64,000 nt of DNA from Moritella sp. 5. GTDB lineage: Bacteria; Pseudomonadota; Gammaproteobacteria; Enterobacterales; Moritellaceae. A program made the position numbers and the translations under genes. Position 1 is the stretch's first letter; each line of letters begins with the position of its first letter. Under the pieces are notes generated by a model. The model had not been told where the DNA came from. It saw only the letters and a program-made list of their open reading frames with translations, and made no database searches. Of this stretch, positions 52,923 through 62,650 are shown in pieces. The DNA is taken from assembly GCF_018219455.1 (NCBI RefSeq), contig NZ_CP056122.1, positions 3,224,001 to 3,288,000 on the forward strand, written 5' to 3'.

Positions 52923-54218
52923 ATGAAAAAATCGATGATAACCTTATTTATGTTCCCTATTTTAGGGCTGACCGCTTGTGGCGAAGGCGATACGAGGGAC
53001 TCTGTTGAGGTTACAGATGCTGCAGATACCAGTGTTCCCGCTGACTCTGCCCAAACTGAAAATTGGATAATGAACAATGAAACAACATCCAATTATATTT
53101 ACTCAGATACAGGAAGCACGCTCGAAAATGTACAAGTCGCTGAAATAGTAAATCTAGATGAAAACAACTTAGACGTTGGTTATGTTTATGTTGAAACAAC
53201 CGGGATACCTAAATACGACGTAACAATGACCCAGGTTATGGTTGAACAACTGAATCAACGACCAAGAGCCAATTCCGACTTTCTAACAGGCAGCACCTTT
53301 GCGGTTGAAGGACAAGTGGTTACCTTTGGTGAAGACATTGGCTATAACAGCAGCCAAGAAAACTGCTCGACGACAGGTGGCGAAGGTTATTGGCCGCCAG
53401 GTCCTGGGTGTCCGACCCAGCAAGACAAACAAGCCTACTTTCCGGTAGAACCATCTAACATTGAAGACGGTGAAGAAAGTTGCGAAACAGGACTGGGGAA
53501 AATTGGCCTGATGGTCAATGGCACTAGTATTTATAACTGGGGTGATGGCATGAGTGAAGGTGACAACCTTTGGTATACCTTAGCCCCTGTAGCAGAACAG
53601 TACGACGTAGATATTTGTGGCGGTCATGCTGCCGCGGGTGATTATCATCATCACTTCTATACTAGCTGTTTAGCGAATTTAGTGGGCGACGATGGCAGTA
53701 CTCACTCTCCTATTTATGGGTTTGCCGCTGATGGTTATCCGCTTTACGGTCCTTACGAAAGTGAGAACACACTGGCAGTGAGTGGTTGGAAAGTACGTGA
53801 TTATGGTGCAAATGCCAGCCAAGGCGGTTGTGATACCGAAGGTCAACGAAGCTGTGTATTAGTAGACCCTTATGATGTATCCAAAGGCGTTAAAGCTGTG
53901 TCGAACGGCCCGGATATCGGCGAAAACGTAACGACTTTATCTGGTAACACACTCGCTGCAACCGATGGTTACTTCTATGAAGATCACTACTACGCAGGTG
54001 CAACTGTTGAAGGGGCTCAGCTTGACCAGAACAACGGTCACGATACTCATGATGGTAAAGGCTATCACTACCATATCACCTTAACACAAGCGCAGAATGG
54101 TAAGCTGGAACCCGCATTCCCGTATACCATAGGTCCCAATTTTAAAGGCCAACTCGCGAGTAATTCAATAAGCCAGTGTAGCGCTTCGGGTGGTATGTCT
54201 CCGCCTCCAAGACGTTAA
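52923..54218 (+). CDS. YHYH-domain lipoprotein
   Basis: 431 residues. ATG 52923 has AGGAG 7 bases upstream and gives a signal peptide with lipobox LTAC (lipidated Cys near 19). The YHYH domain is seen in the C-terminal two thirds: GDYHHHFYTSC, GFAADGYPLYGPY, and the name-giving GYHYHITL near residue 380. Many cysteines suggest disulfides in the envelope. YHYH proteins occur in marine bacteria, often beside other secreted proteins; their reaction is unknown, though the conserved histidines suggest metal binding. Preceded by a response-regulator box and followed by a co-transcribed secreted protein. Confidence 0.85.
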   Translation: MKKSMITLFMFPILGLTACGEGDTRDSVEVTDAADTSVPADSAQTENWIMNNETTSNYIYSDTGSTLENVQVAEIVNLDENNLDVGYVYVETTGIPKYDVTMTQVMVEQLNQRPRANSDFLTGSTFAVEGQVVTFGEDIGYNSSQENCSTTGGEGYWPPGPGCPTQQDKQAYFPVEPSNIEDGEESCETGLGKIGLMVNGTSIYNWGDGMSEGDNLWYTLAPVAEQYDVDICGGHAAAGDYHHHFYTSCLANLVGDDGSTHSPIYGFAADGYPLYGPYESENTLAVSGWKVRDYGANASQGGCDTEGQRSCVLVDPYDVSKGVKAVSNGPDIGENVTTLSGNTLAATDGYFYEDHYYAGATVEGAQLDQNNGHDTHDGKGYHYHITLTQAQNGKLEPAFPYTIGPNFKGQLASNSISQCSASGGMSPPPRR

Positions 54219-54276
54219 TAATATGAGCGGTGGAAGTGGGCCTGAATACCACTTTCACCACAGAGAAAAGGTGAAT

Positions 54277-54831
54277 ATGATGAAAAAACATTTTATTTTG
54301 GCACTGATGACGCTAACCGTTATAACGAATAACGTGAGTGCTCAGACCGAATCCAATAAACAAAGTAGCATGATGAAGATGACAATGGACCATTCACATT
54401 TACCCATTGCGGCACCGAGTAATGCGCCTAAACCAGCACTGAGTTTATCATTAACCAAAGATACTATGTCTGGGTATAACTTGCATTTGCAACTCGCACG
54501 CTACCAGCTAATGCCACCGCCAGAAGGAGTGGTGAGTATGTCTGAATTAATGTCGGCTACACGCGATCAAGAGACAGGCTTTATCGAAGGCCACGCTCAT
54601 TTATATATTAACGGAATTAAAATACAGCGTGTTTATGGGCTAGACGTTCATTTGCCAGCAACGCATTTTAAGCAAGGTGTGAATACAGTCTCGGTCACCT
54701 TGAATAATCATGGTCACATGTACTGGACAGTCGATGAGAAAAAAGTCGTTTCTACGCTTTATATCGACGATACTTTACCTCAACTGATAAAGCATAGGTT
54801 TGACAGTTTCCCCGTGGAGAATACGGGCTAA
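54277..54831 (+). CDS. Small secreted His/Met-rich protein, unknown
   Basis: About 184 residues from ATG 54277 or 54280, both behind AAGGTGA; a longer frame from 54190 starts inside the YHYH gene. The signal peptide is MKKHFILALMTLTVITNNVSA. The start of the mature part (MMKMTMDHSHLP) is rich in Met and His, as in copper-handling periplasmic proteins. The rest is a beta-rich domain (GHAHLYINGIKIQRVYG, then VNTVSVTLNNHGHMYWT). It lies 58 bases after the YHYH gene and is likely co-expressed. A role in metal handling with the YHYH protein is a guess from composition. Confidence 0.65.
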   Translation: MMKKHFILALMTLTVITNNVSAQTESNKQSSMMKMTMDHSHLPIAAPSNAPKPALSLSLTKDTMSGYNLHLQLARYQLMPPPEGVVSMSELMSATRDQETGFIEGHAHLYINGIKIQRVYGLDVHLPATHFKQGVNTVSVTLNNHGHMYWTVDEKKVVSTLYIDDTLPQLIKHRFDSFPVENTG

Positions 54832-54903
54832 CTTGCTAGTAATAAGCATGTCCGCATTCGGGGGGAGCTAGAGCGCTATTTTACTCTATGACTAAAAGCC
54901 AGA

Positions 54904-56196
54904 TTATGTGCCTTTTTTATTAAGCTCAAAGATTTCGTCTGTTAACTTAGTCAACTTTTCACCTTTCACATAAGCTTTTAGTAACTCTATAGGGTCTTGG
55001 TAATGGCAATGAATCATTGAGTACTCTTTTAAACAATCATCTTTTGATTTTACTGTGACTTCGCGTTCTGCAACATGGGCTGCTTCAAGCTGCTTTTTAC
55101 TCCCAGGGAATATAAAATGGTTGGATACCACCGCGCTATCCCCCTCTAAAAGGCACAATGCTTTCTGATAATAAAATTGTTTTACTAAATCAGGCCAACC
55201 AGGCGCAGTCCTTGGTGAGCTAGCTTCATAGTACTTAGCATCTACAACTGCAATCCTATGTTCTTCGGGATGTTTGAGTACTGTATCCGTTCTTTGCCCT
55301 TTCTGAGCTACTGAAATAAACCCATCATCTGCAGTTTGATAGACAGGAACAGGTAACTTATTATTTATAGGGTATTTGCCAATTAGGCACTCATCCAACA
55401 TCGATTCCCAAAGGTTATGAAACTTGCGAACACCGATTAGTACGTTATTTGTATTAGAGCCTTTCTTAACTCGGAGATATTGGATAAGTCCTTTGATTAA
55501 AAAAATATCCCGTTCAGAATAGCTCACTTGTAGTTCACGCTGCAGATATGCAATTTGAACTTCAGTGCTACCGAGCGGCTTTGGCATCAACTCAAGACGT
55601 TCATCAAAATAACTAGATAACCCTAACCATAGTAAGCCATAATCATCAAATAACTCTGTTATGACTTGAGCATGAATCTTTGCTGTCTCACAGTTTGAAA
55701 TATAGCGGGAGCGAGAAGTAGACAAGTCAAAATACATTGGTCCATTTGCTGCTGGATAAGACGTACTTCGAGTTATAGTCCTTGACCAATTAACCTTACC
55801 AGCATTAATAGTACGTTCTTTGAGCCTACGTACATATAAGCCATTAGCACGATAATCATTAAGCAGTGAGATACCTAAAGAAAGTGATCGACCACCGATC
55901 ACTTCTTCCCCACCTTCTTGAGCATAAATACCGCTGTCTTTACTTTGGTAATATTTCAATAACGCTTGAAGAAGATGGTGACCAGCTGCACCACTTCTTT
56001 CCAGTGAAGAATTATGATTTCTCGGTAAAAAAACAGCTAAACCATCACAATAAGATACCACACCACAAAAATTAATTTTTAGCATATCAGGTGCAATAAG
56101 ACCTAAAAAACGCATCTCATCTAGTAAAGAAGTTGGAATAGTTTTATCTGATAAAAAAGAACGATCAGATAAATAGAGGATATTACTCTGTTCCAT
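54904..56196 (-). CDS. LlaJI/McrC-type restriction nuclease subunit
   Basis: About 430 residues from ATG 56196 (a longer frame needs a TTG). The C-terminal part shows a PD-(D/E)xK core: RTDTVLKH, then RIAVVDAKYYEA with Asp-x-Lys, followed by PGWPDLVKQFYYQKAL, typical of the LlaJI restriction subunit family. In LlaJI-type enzymes an McrB-like AAA+ motor works with such a subunit and m5C methyltransferases protect the host. It overlaps the stop of the McrB-like gene by 14 bases. Last gene of the right-hand defence module. Confidence 0.8.
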   Translation of the reverse strand: MEQSNILYLSDRSFLSDKTIPTSLLDEMRFLGLIAPDMLKINFCGVVSYCDGLAVFLPRNHNSSLERSGAAGHHLLQALLKYYQSKDSGIYAQEGGEEVIGGRSLSLGISLLNDYRANGLYVRRLKERTINAGKVNWSRTITRSTSYPAANGPMYFDLSTSRSRYISNCETAKIHAQVITELFDDYGLLWLGLSSYFDERLELMPKPLGSTEVQIAYLQRELQVSYSERDIFLIKGLIQYLRVKKGSNTNNVLIGVRKFHNLWESMLDECLIGKYPINNKLPVPVYQTADDGFISVAQKGQRTDTVLKHPEEHRIAVVDAKYYEASSPRTAPGWPDLVKQFYYQKALCLLEGDSAVVSNHFIFPGSKKQLEAAHVAEREVTVKSKDDCLKEYSMIHCHYQDPIELLKAYVKGEKLTKLTDEIFELNKKGT

Positions 56197-58132
56197 CTTT
56201 TGATGCCTCAACTACCTCTATTTTTGTTCCTTTCACTTCAATTTCTTTTTCAATTGATGGACTAAATACAGCCCAATTTTTAATAAAAGCTCTCGAAAGC
56301 TTACCAAATGTTTTATATGCTGAAGAAAACACGTTATGGTGACCCAAGTGACGTAATACGTCGTCCCAAAGGTAGACAAATAACTTGCCGTTTATTGCAT
56401 CTTTAGCCGAAGTAGAGTTACCGAGCTCTTTAGGATTTAAGAAAAATGGTCCAATTAAACGATCCTCTGTAATACCTTTTTCACTTAGCTCGTCATTGAT
56501 GATCTCAGCTAAGGCTGGCCATTCAATTGAGAACAACCCATTTTTAGTTCGGAGTTCAATTGTAGTTTTAGGAACTGCTGGGTTCGTGAAATCGATTTCC
56601 AAGTACTCAAAACTCCAACGACGCTTAAACGCGGTATCAAGCGGCATAACAGCTTGGTCACTACTGTTCATAGTTGCAATAATCGACAAGTTAGCAGGTA
56701 TTTCAAGCAGCGTTAACTCAGATACACCCGCCGTTCGCAACTGCTCGTTGATATGCATGAGCATATCTGGGTCTGCAGCATCAACTTTATAAGTACTAGC
56801 TCCATTTTCATTTCTATCTAGCAACTGAAAAAGCTCCCCAAACACAGCAGCTGCTGGAGCACGATTAATCTCTTCAATGACTAAGCAAATGTGCTTGTCT
56901 GGTTGAGATTTTGCTTTAACTAAAGCATTGGTAAATGGACCAGGACGAAACTGGTAAGTAACAACCGCATTACCGTTACTATCTTTTTCCATCATGGGCT
57001 TCAGTGCACCAACAAAATCGTTGTATTGTGTGTCTGGGTGAAAAACAGTAACTACTTTCTCTGCATCTTTACATTCTTCGGTAAGAATTTTGTGGCTCTT
57101 TCCTGTTCCTGGTGCTCCGTAAAATATCTTGTTAGTTGCACCTTCAAAAACAAGCGCACTAGTAGTTGAAAGACCAGATGATCTAAATAAAAACTCCCCA
57201 TCACCTTTATGAATAGACATGCTTGGCCAAAGATGCGAGATAAGTTTGGATATTATTACGATTAGCTCATCCGAATCTAACAAACCTTTCTTAATATGAA
57301 CATACTTTTTTAGTAACACTGAATAGTGAACTGGTTTGTCGATGTATTGTGTATTGCCTGATACAGGGGTAGGACTCAAAAGAAATGCGTCAGTAACATC
57401 CTCCCAAACTATGAGCCTAGCCGTAGGATCATTACCTAACAATGACTCTAGTTTACCTTGCCAACCCAAGCAAGAAAAGATCATTAAAATCAGTTCATCA
57501 CCGTTAGATGAATTAAATAAATAGGGAATATTGGAGCAGTACTTATTAAACAAAGTCTGATATGAATTAAGATTCTTTGAAAAAGCATATATTAACTTAC
57601 CCAGCATTCCAGAACTAGCATCTGGCACAGGTAAAGCTTTCAGCATAATTGATCGAGCAAAGTCATCTGTTGACCGATACTTTTTATTTACTGGCCCATC
57701 CTTATTTATTATATTCTTTGCTTCAAGTCTATAAGATTTATCGCGGAATACATTAAAAAAATTATCACAACTATAGGTGTCTAACCTAGAAGTTACAATA
57801 TTAGAAGGAGCCCCACTATTGACCAACGCATCAAAATCATTAGCCGATGTTAAAGTTGCCGCAACTTCATCGAAAATACACATGTACTTATCTATTAAAA
57901 CCACCAAAGGCAGAAGTTTTAGAGCATATAAGAAGTAATGGCTTGGTATATAGCAATGATTGCTGTTGCTAGCGACATCGACCCGCGCTGAGTATGCGAA
58001 TACTTCAATATCTAGATCGAGATCTTCAATAGCACGTTTAGCCTCATCATCAAACTCAACTTCATCAAATCGCCATCCATTTTCTGGTTCATTTTTGAAC
58101 CAATTACCAACCATATTTAATTCTGAAAGCAT
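56183..58132 (-). CDS. McrB-like AAA+ motor protein (LlaJI-type)
   Basis: 649 residues. About 330 residues of unrecognised N-terminal sequence, presumably the DNA reader, precede the AAA+ domain: Walker A FYGAPGTGKSHKI (about 342), Walker B CLVIEEINRAPAAAVFGEL (about 420) with the McrB-type EINR in place of DEAD, and sensor IATMNSSDQAVMPLDTAFKR. This is the GTPase/ATPase motor that pairs with the McrC/LlaJI-like nuclease encoded next. It differs from the other McrB of the window in size, N-terminus and the lack of an inserted EVE-like domain. Confidence 0.88.
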   Translation of the reverse strand: MLSELNMVGNWFKNEPENGWRFDEVEFDDEAKRAIEDLDLDIEVFAYSARVDVASNSNHCYIPSHYFLYALKLLPLVVLIDKYMCIFDEVAATLTSANDFDALVNSGAPSNIVTSRLDTYSCDNFFNVFRDKSYRLEAKNIINKDGPVNKKYRSTDDFARSIMLKALPVPDASSGMLGKLIYAFSKNLNSYQTLFNKYCSNIPYLFNSSNGDELILMIFSCLGWQGKLESLLGNDPTARLIVWEDVTDAFLLSPTPVSGNTQYIDKPVHYSVLLKKYVHIKKGLLDSDELIVIISKLISHLWPSMSIHKGDGEFLFRSSGLSTTSALVFEGATNKIFYGAPGTGKSHKILTEECKDAEKVVTVFHPDTQYNDFVGALKPMMEKDSNGNAVVTYQFRPGPFTNALVKAKSQPDKHICLVIEEINRAPAAAVFGELFQLLDRNENGASTYKVDAADPDMLMHINEQLRTAGVSELTLLEIPANLSIIATMNSSDQAVMPLDTAFKRRWSFEYLEIDFTNPAVPKTTIELRTKNGLFSIEWPALAEIINDELSEKGITEDRLIGPFFLNPKELGNSTSAKDAINGKLFVYLWDDVLRHLGHHNVFSSAYKTFGKLSRAFIKNWAVFSPSIEKEIEVKGTKIEVVEASKDGTE

Positions 58133-58183
58133 GAGTATCTCTATCTTGAAAAATTTAGCCGCTATATGAACGGCTGTTTGTTA

Positions 58184-59107
58184 TTAGTCGTGCTTAATCC
58201 ATAAGCTGCGTGAAACCTCTTGGCGCAGATTTTCAATCAGTTTTTTATTTGTTTCAGAAAACTGTCCATTCTCAAACTCACCAAGAAAAAACAGGACTTC
58301 AGCTAACGGCTTAGACTCTTCTTCAGATAGATGACGAACTAAAGGATGTTCACGATTTAGAGTAATGTAATGGTCATCCTCATAGCCAGGTTCCCAAAGT
58401 GAGCCATCTGATGTTTTTCCAACTCGAACATCTATATCATCAATCATCGGAGGAATAACACGGATCTGTTGCAAATGAACCCCGCGACCAGAGCACAAGA
58501 TACGAAACTCTAAAAGCGCGTTAAATATAATTACTAAAGCGTCACTGAAGCCTGAACGATAAATGTTATAACGGTCGGCAATGATATTGCCAAACATATC
58601 CGTATTGTCTTGCCCGACTGCGTTGCAACCAGATATCGCATCAAACTCTTTCTTTACCTCACGCGGCATAAAAATTCGAGCATATTTCTTACCTTGATGT
58701 TGAAGTGCTTCTGCGACTTTATTACTAGAGAATTCAAAACCATCAAGCCCTAATATATCAGCTACTTCATATGCCATACGAATGACGGTAGAATTTGTAG
58801 GTAAACGCTCTTGTAACCAAGCATCTAGCACTAAAGCCTGTTTCTTTAAGTCCTTATTAGGGAGCTCTACTACAGTAATACTGAAGGTATTTTCGAAAGA
58901 TAAACGCTCACTAAATACAACAGAACTTGCTACTACTTGGTAGACATAATCAATCACAATCTGATCTGATTCGTTGAAAATACGGTTAAATAAATCGATA
59001 GGCAAGGGAATTCGATTCTGCCAAAAGATCAGTCCATCAACTCGATATTTAGCATTTTTATTATTTAAATAACGCTTAAAGTCTGATAGATCGTATTGAT
59101 AACTCAT
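58184..59107 (-). CDS. Unknown protein sharing a C-terminal module with the GHKL ATPase
   Basis: 307 residues, soluble. The first 220 residues match nothing I know. The last 80 (VRVGKTSDGSLWEPGYEDD, YITLNREHP, GQFSETNKKLIENLRQEVS) line up by eye with the end of the GHKL ATPase encoded just upstream (LWEPSCDDE, VTLGKSHP, GEYSETNQHTLKGFRQKVS). The two genes overlap by 4 bases. The shared tail suggests that both proteins dock on the same partner or on each other. It lies between the ATPase and the McrB-like gene, within the module. Confidence 0.72.
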   Translation of the reverse strand: MSYQYDLSDFKRYLNNKNAKYRVDGLIFWQNRIPLPIDLFNRIFNESDQIVIDYVYQVVASSVVFSERLSFENTFSITVVELPNKDLKKQALVLDAWLQERLPTNSTVIRMAYEVADILGLDGFEFSSNKVAEALQHQGKKYARIFMPREVKKEFDAISGCNAVGQDNTDMFGNIIADRYNIYRSGFSDALVIIFNALLEFRILCSGRGVHLQQIRVIPPMIDDIDVRVGKTSDGSLWEPGYEDDHYITLNREHPLVRHLSEEESKPLAEVLFFLGEFENGQFSETNKKLIENLRQEVSRSLWIKHD

Positions 59108-60699
59108 TCGTCTTCCTCTGCATCTGGTAGCTCAATACTCAGATAGCGTAATGTTTGGCTTACTTTTTGTCGGAACCCTTTTAAAGTATGTTGGTTAGTT
59201 TCTGAATACTCACCATGTTCAGCGTTAGATAAACTCCATAGCAACATATCGAGAGCCTTCGTCGCTTCGTCATTATCTTTACAAACGTTATACATTTTAT
59301 GGAAATAAGGATGTGATTTACCCAGCGTTACACAAGTATTTCCCTCATCGTCACATGAAGGCTCCCACAATTCATCCCCGAGTAAGGAGTCCTCTTCATG
59401 TACTCGAACAGTTTTATCCTCATAAACTCGAATACCTTCAATTTCTGTAGGCTTCATTTGGTTTTGATTGCGGATAGTTACCGTGTCACCGTCCACTTTG
59501 ATCTCTGAGTTTTTAGTATGTTTCTTATGTTTATCGATAGCCTTATCCGCAGGACCGTGAGCACGCTTTGTATTTGCCGCCACTAAACGATTCTGACCTT
59601 TGAGCAGTTCCTGTCTCCAAGGGGCAATCAATCTTTTAAGTTCTTCTCGAATATCAACTGGAATTATGACTCGGCTCTTTCGAAAATCGATGCTAAAAAC
59701 ATCATCGAGTTTATGGTCAAAGTTAAGCTCAACTCTAAGACGAGTAATCTTACTTTCCTTTTTATACATTCGCTGGGGCCAGCCGTCATGCCAAATAAGG
59801 CGCCCCTCTCGGTAGATATAGAGCCCTTGATTATCAAGGCTATAACGGACGTAATCTCTTTCATTCGAATCAAGATCGTTCTGAGATGGAATAATAGCCC
59901 CTTTAACTGTAAATGGTAAAGTTTTACCTTCTACTTCAATAGGTACCGATTTTTCCTTCAGCACTCGGGAACGTATACCATCACTTGATTTATTCAAGTC
60001 AGAACAGAGTGGGTCCCAACCTTTTAGGTTTACCGCAGGGGCATCCCCAACCTTCATTGAAATGGTAACTTCTTTAGTTTCCAAAAATTTAAAGAATACC
60101 GCACTTAATTCCAAAGACAGTTCTTTACCGAGAGACTTTATCTGATCCCGCATTTGCTTATCACTGCCCAATTTTACTAAACGGTCTATGTTTTCCCAAA
60201 TAATCATAGTTCCATTGGTTTCAGAGAATTCAGAGAGAGCCTCAAAGTCATCGTAATACTCATCAGCATCAGGAGTTTCAAGTTCCCACCGATCAGAGGC
60301 AATAATTTTATCTATATCCCACGCGCGACCAACATTGTTGTTATTCTGCTGGGACAATACGACTAGACGACGACAAAATGCGGTCGATGCGGTTTTAAGC
60401 CCCATACCAAACTTGCCTAAAGATTTCGGGTTATTTCGTCTCGGAGAGCCATATCGCATCGCACTTCTCAACCCATCCTCTGACATACCATCACCATTAT
60501 CAGTGATAATAACCCTAAACTCCCCCATCATATATTGAAGCTCAACTTCAATTCGAGTAGCATTTGCTGCAATGGAATTATCAATGATGTCGGCAAATGC
60601 AGCTTCTTTGCTATAGCCTGTATCTCGTAGGCTCTCAACCAATCGAGCAGCAGATGGACGGAAGTCGTCTTCCTCTGGTAGTTCTATCTTTTGATTCAT
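59104..60699 (-). CDS. GHKL (HSP90/MutL-type) ATPase
   Basis: 531 residues. The N-terminal 200 residues are a GHKL ATP-binding domain: N box AFADIIDNSIAANATRIEVE, G1 box ITDNGDGMSEDGL, G2 box SLGKFGMGLKTASTAF. A middle domain follows and then a C-terminal module (about 455-525) also found in the next protein. GHKL ATPases act as ATP-driven clamps, as in MutL, HSP90 and the Morc-like proteins of bacterial defence loci. It starts 2 bases after the SNF2 helicase gene. Its job in the module may be to clamp DNA or to gate the nuclease. Confidence 0.88.
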   Translation of the reverse strand: MNQKIELPEEDDFRPSAARLVESLRDTGYSKEAAFADIIDNSIAANATRIEVELQYMMGEFRVIITDNGDGMSEDGLRSAMRYGSPRRNNPKSLGKFGMGLKTASTAFCRRLVVLSQQNNNNVGRAWDIDKIIASDRWELETPDADEYYDDFEALSEFSETNGTMIIWENIDRLVKLGSDKQMRDQIKSLGKELSLELSAVFFKFLETKEVTISMKVGDAPAVNLKGWDPLCSDLNKSSDGIRSRVLKEKSVPIEVEGKTLPFTVKGAIIPSQNDLDSNERDYVRYSLDNQGLYIYREGRLIWHDGWPQRMYKKESKITRLRVELNFDHKLDDVFSIDFRKSRVIIPVDIREELKRLIAPWRQELLKGQNRLVAANTKRAHGPADKAIDKHKKHTKNSEIKVDGDTVTIRNQNQMKPTEIEGIRVYEDKTVRVHEEDSLLGDELWEPSCDDEGNTCVTLGKSHPYFHKMYNVCKDNDEATKALDMLLWSLSNAEHGEYSETNQHTLKGFRQKVSQTLRYLSIELPDAEEDE

Positions 60700-60701
60700 A
60701 T

Positions 60702-62546
60702 TTATAGCGCTTCCAAATATGCAAGCATGATTTGCTTGTCTGTTTCTTTATCATCTGTCACTGAAACAACGCGATCACTAAGCTGTTGCTTCAAGCGAAT
60801 ACGTTCATCAATCTTTTCTTCTATTGTATTCGCGTAGTACATGTAATAAACATTCACAATCTTATCTTGACCATTTCGCCATGCCCGAGCAGTAGCTTGC
60901 TCTTCAAGAGCTGGATTCCACTGCCGACTGTAATGAATTACATTTGTTGCAGCTGTAATATTTAATCCCATACCAGCAGTTTTAGGATGCAAGAGTAATA
61001 CATCAAACCCTTTCGATGCAGAAAAATCATCAATCAAAGATTGGCGATCTGCATTAGGAGTTCTACCATCAATAACCCCTGGTAATAATTTATACCTTTC
61101 TTTGATTGCACCTTTTATTAAATCAATCGTCTTCTGGAACGTGGCAAAGATAATCACTTTTTCATTTGCGTTCACAATCTTATCAAGCAGAATAATTAAC
61201 AATTCAAACTTAGCGCTATGAGACTTGAGAGTTCTCACATCATGGCGGATCGATGAATCAAGCAGTGCTGGATGAGCAGTAAACTGCTGAAGCTTGTTAA
61301 TTAAAGGAAGGATCCCACCGCCACCATTACTAGCATCGCTCTTCATTTCATCAATGATCGATTCATAGCTATTAGCCTCTTTTTCACCAAGCGATACTGC
61401 TTTGTGAATATCTAATTTTTCAGGTAGTTGCTTTAATACATCTTTCTTCATTCGGCGTAATGTAATTTGTCGAAGGCTATTTTCCAACTCTTCCAAATTC
61501 TTATCTAATGTTTCAGATATATCTGAATGAACATAGGTATTTTTGAAATTGCTTTCAGAACCAAGGAAACCTTTAAATACTAGATCTGTTAATGCCCATG
61601 CATCCATCAGACTATTTTCAACAGGAGTACCCGACATTGCGACAGTAACACCAATATCTAAACGTCTAGCGGAAAGTGAACGACCAGATTTAGGGTTCTT
61701 TAACATACTAGCCTCATCAAACAGTGCTAGGTCAAAGTACATGTCTTCAAACATCGTTATATCTGAAGACATCGTTGTGTATGGTGTAATAATCACGTTG
61801 CTATTATCGAATGCAGAAGCCACACCTCTTCGTTGATTACCATAATGTAGATAAGGAGTAATACTCGGAGCAAAAAAACTAAACTCACGAACCCAGTTAT
61901 CTAAAAGAGGGTTAGGGACAATAATAAGAATTTTACTATTAGGATTCTTTTCTAACACATCACAGCATAGTGCTATGACCTGCGCTGTTTTCCCAAGTCC
62001 CATATCGTCAGCCAAGATAGTACCCATACCATTTTCAGCACAAAAGCTAAGCCAATTTACCCCATCCACTTGATACGGATAAAGTGATTGAACAAACAGT
62101 TTTTCATGGTGAGACTCTTTGTGTTGATTAGTTCTTAGCTGATCAATGAGATCCGATGGAATCTCGCTAATTAGTCCTTCTTGAAAAAGAGAACGGAGAA
62201 GTTTAATCAATTTGGGTAATGGTAAATTCCCAAACGCCACTTCTAAATGCTCAGTTACCCTAGAACTTACAAAACAAACTCGATGCTTATCTAAAATAAA
62301 GTAACCACTCTTTGCAAGAGTATTTATCTGTTCCGAATTCAAAAGTTTATCTCTAAAACTTAGGATAAAACTAGGTGTAGGCGAAAGCTTAAATACGAAT
62401 TTTATTTGAGCAGGCCGTTTTGAAACAACAAATTCAGTATTAGTACCATCTAACGACGCTGTAAATTTACCAAGTCTAAACACTGCCTCAGGAGTAAGTT
62501 CTTCACAGTTCTGTTCAACGACGCCGTTATTGATTATGTAGTTCAT
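60702..62546 (-). CDS. SNF2-family DNA translocase/helicase
   Basis: 614 residues. A short N-terminal domain of about 150 residues is followed by the SNF2 motor: motif I ADDMGLGKTAQVIAL, motif II LALFDEASMLKN (DEAS in place of DEAH), motif III AMSGTPVENSLMDAW, motif V KTAGMGLNITAATNVIHYSR, motif VI QATARAWRNGQ. SNF2 proteins move along double-stranded DNA. No nuclease domain is attached, unlike ZorD. First gene of the minus-strand unit of the right-hand module, sharing a 104-base divergent promoter with the methyltransferase gene. Confidence 0.92.
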   Translation of the reverse strand: MNYIINNGVVEQNCEELTPEAVFRLGKFTASLDGTNTEFVVSKRPAQIKFVFKLSPTPSFILSFRDKLLNSEQINTLAKSGYFILDKHRVCFVSSRVTEHLEVAFGNLPLPKLIKLLRSLFQEGLISEIPSDLIDQLRTNQHKESHHEKLFVQSLYPYQVDGVNWLSFCAENGMGTILADDMGLGKTAQVIALCCDVLEKNPNSKILIIVPNPLLDNWVREFSFFAPSITPYLHYGNQRRGVASAFDNSNVIITPYTTMSSDITMFEDMYFDLALFDEASMLKNPKSGRSLSARRLDIGVTVAMSGTPVENSLMDAWALTDLVFKGFLGSESNFKNTYVHSDISETLDKNLEELENSLRQITLRRMKKDVLKQLPEKLDIHKAVSLGEKEANSYESIIDEMKSDASNGGGGILPLINKLQQFTAHPALLDSSIRHDVRTLKSHSAKFELLIILLDKIVNANEKVIIFATFQKTIDLIKGAIKERYKLLPGVIDGRTPNADRQSLIDDFSASKGFDVLLLHPKTAGMGLNITAATNVIHYSRQWNPALEEQATARAWRNGQDKIVNVYYMYYANTIEEKIDERIRLKQQLSDRVVSVTDDKETDKQIMLAYLEAL

Positions 62547-62650
62547 AGACTATTCCTATATACCAGGTCAACAACAGGATAACCCTTGCATTTTATTATG
62601 TATAAATATACAGTTGCATTGTTGCCGGGTAAAAAACCGGATATTTAAAC
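62547..62650. promoter_or_regulatory. Divergent promoter between helicase and methyltransferase
   Basis: Only 104 bases separate the two start codons, so both promoters must lie here. ggtcaacaa (from about 62567) and ttgttgcc (from about 62621) form an imperfect inverted pair, and ccggg-taaaaaa-ccgg makes a small hairpin next to the methyltransferase start. The methyltransferase has its own helix-turn-helix, so it may bind here and set the balance of modification and restriction, as in other self-regulating m5C methylases. Confidence 0.4.

Noticed and set aside
60702-62546. SNF2 protein as the missing ZorD of the second Zorya module
   Set aside because: It lacks a nuclease domain, is 34 kb away, and is part of another tightly packed operon with a GHKL ATPase.
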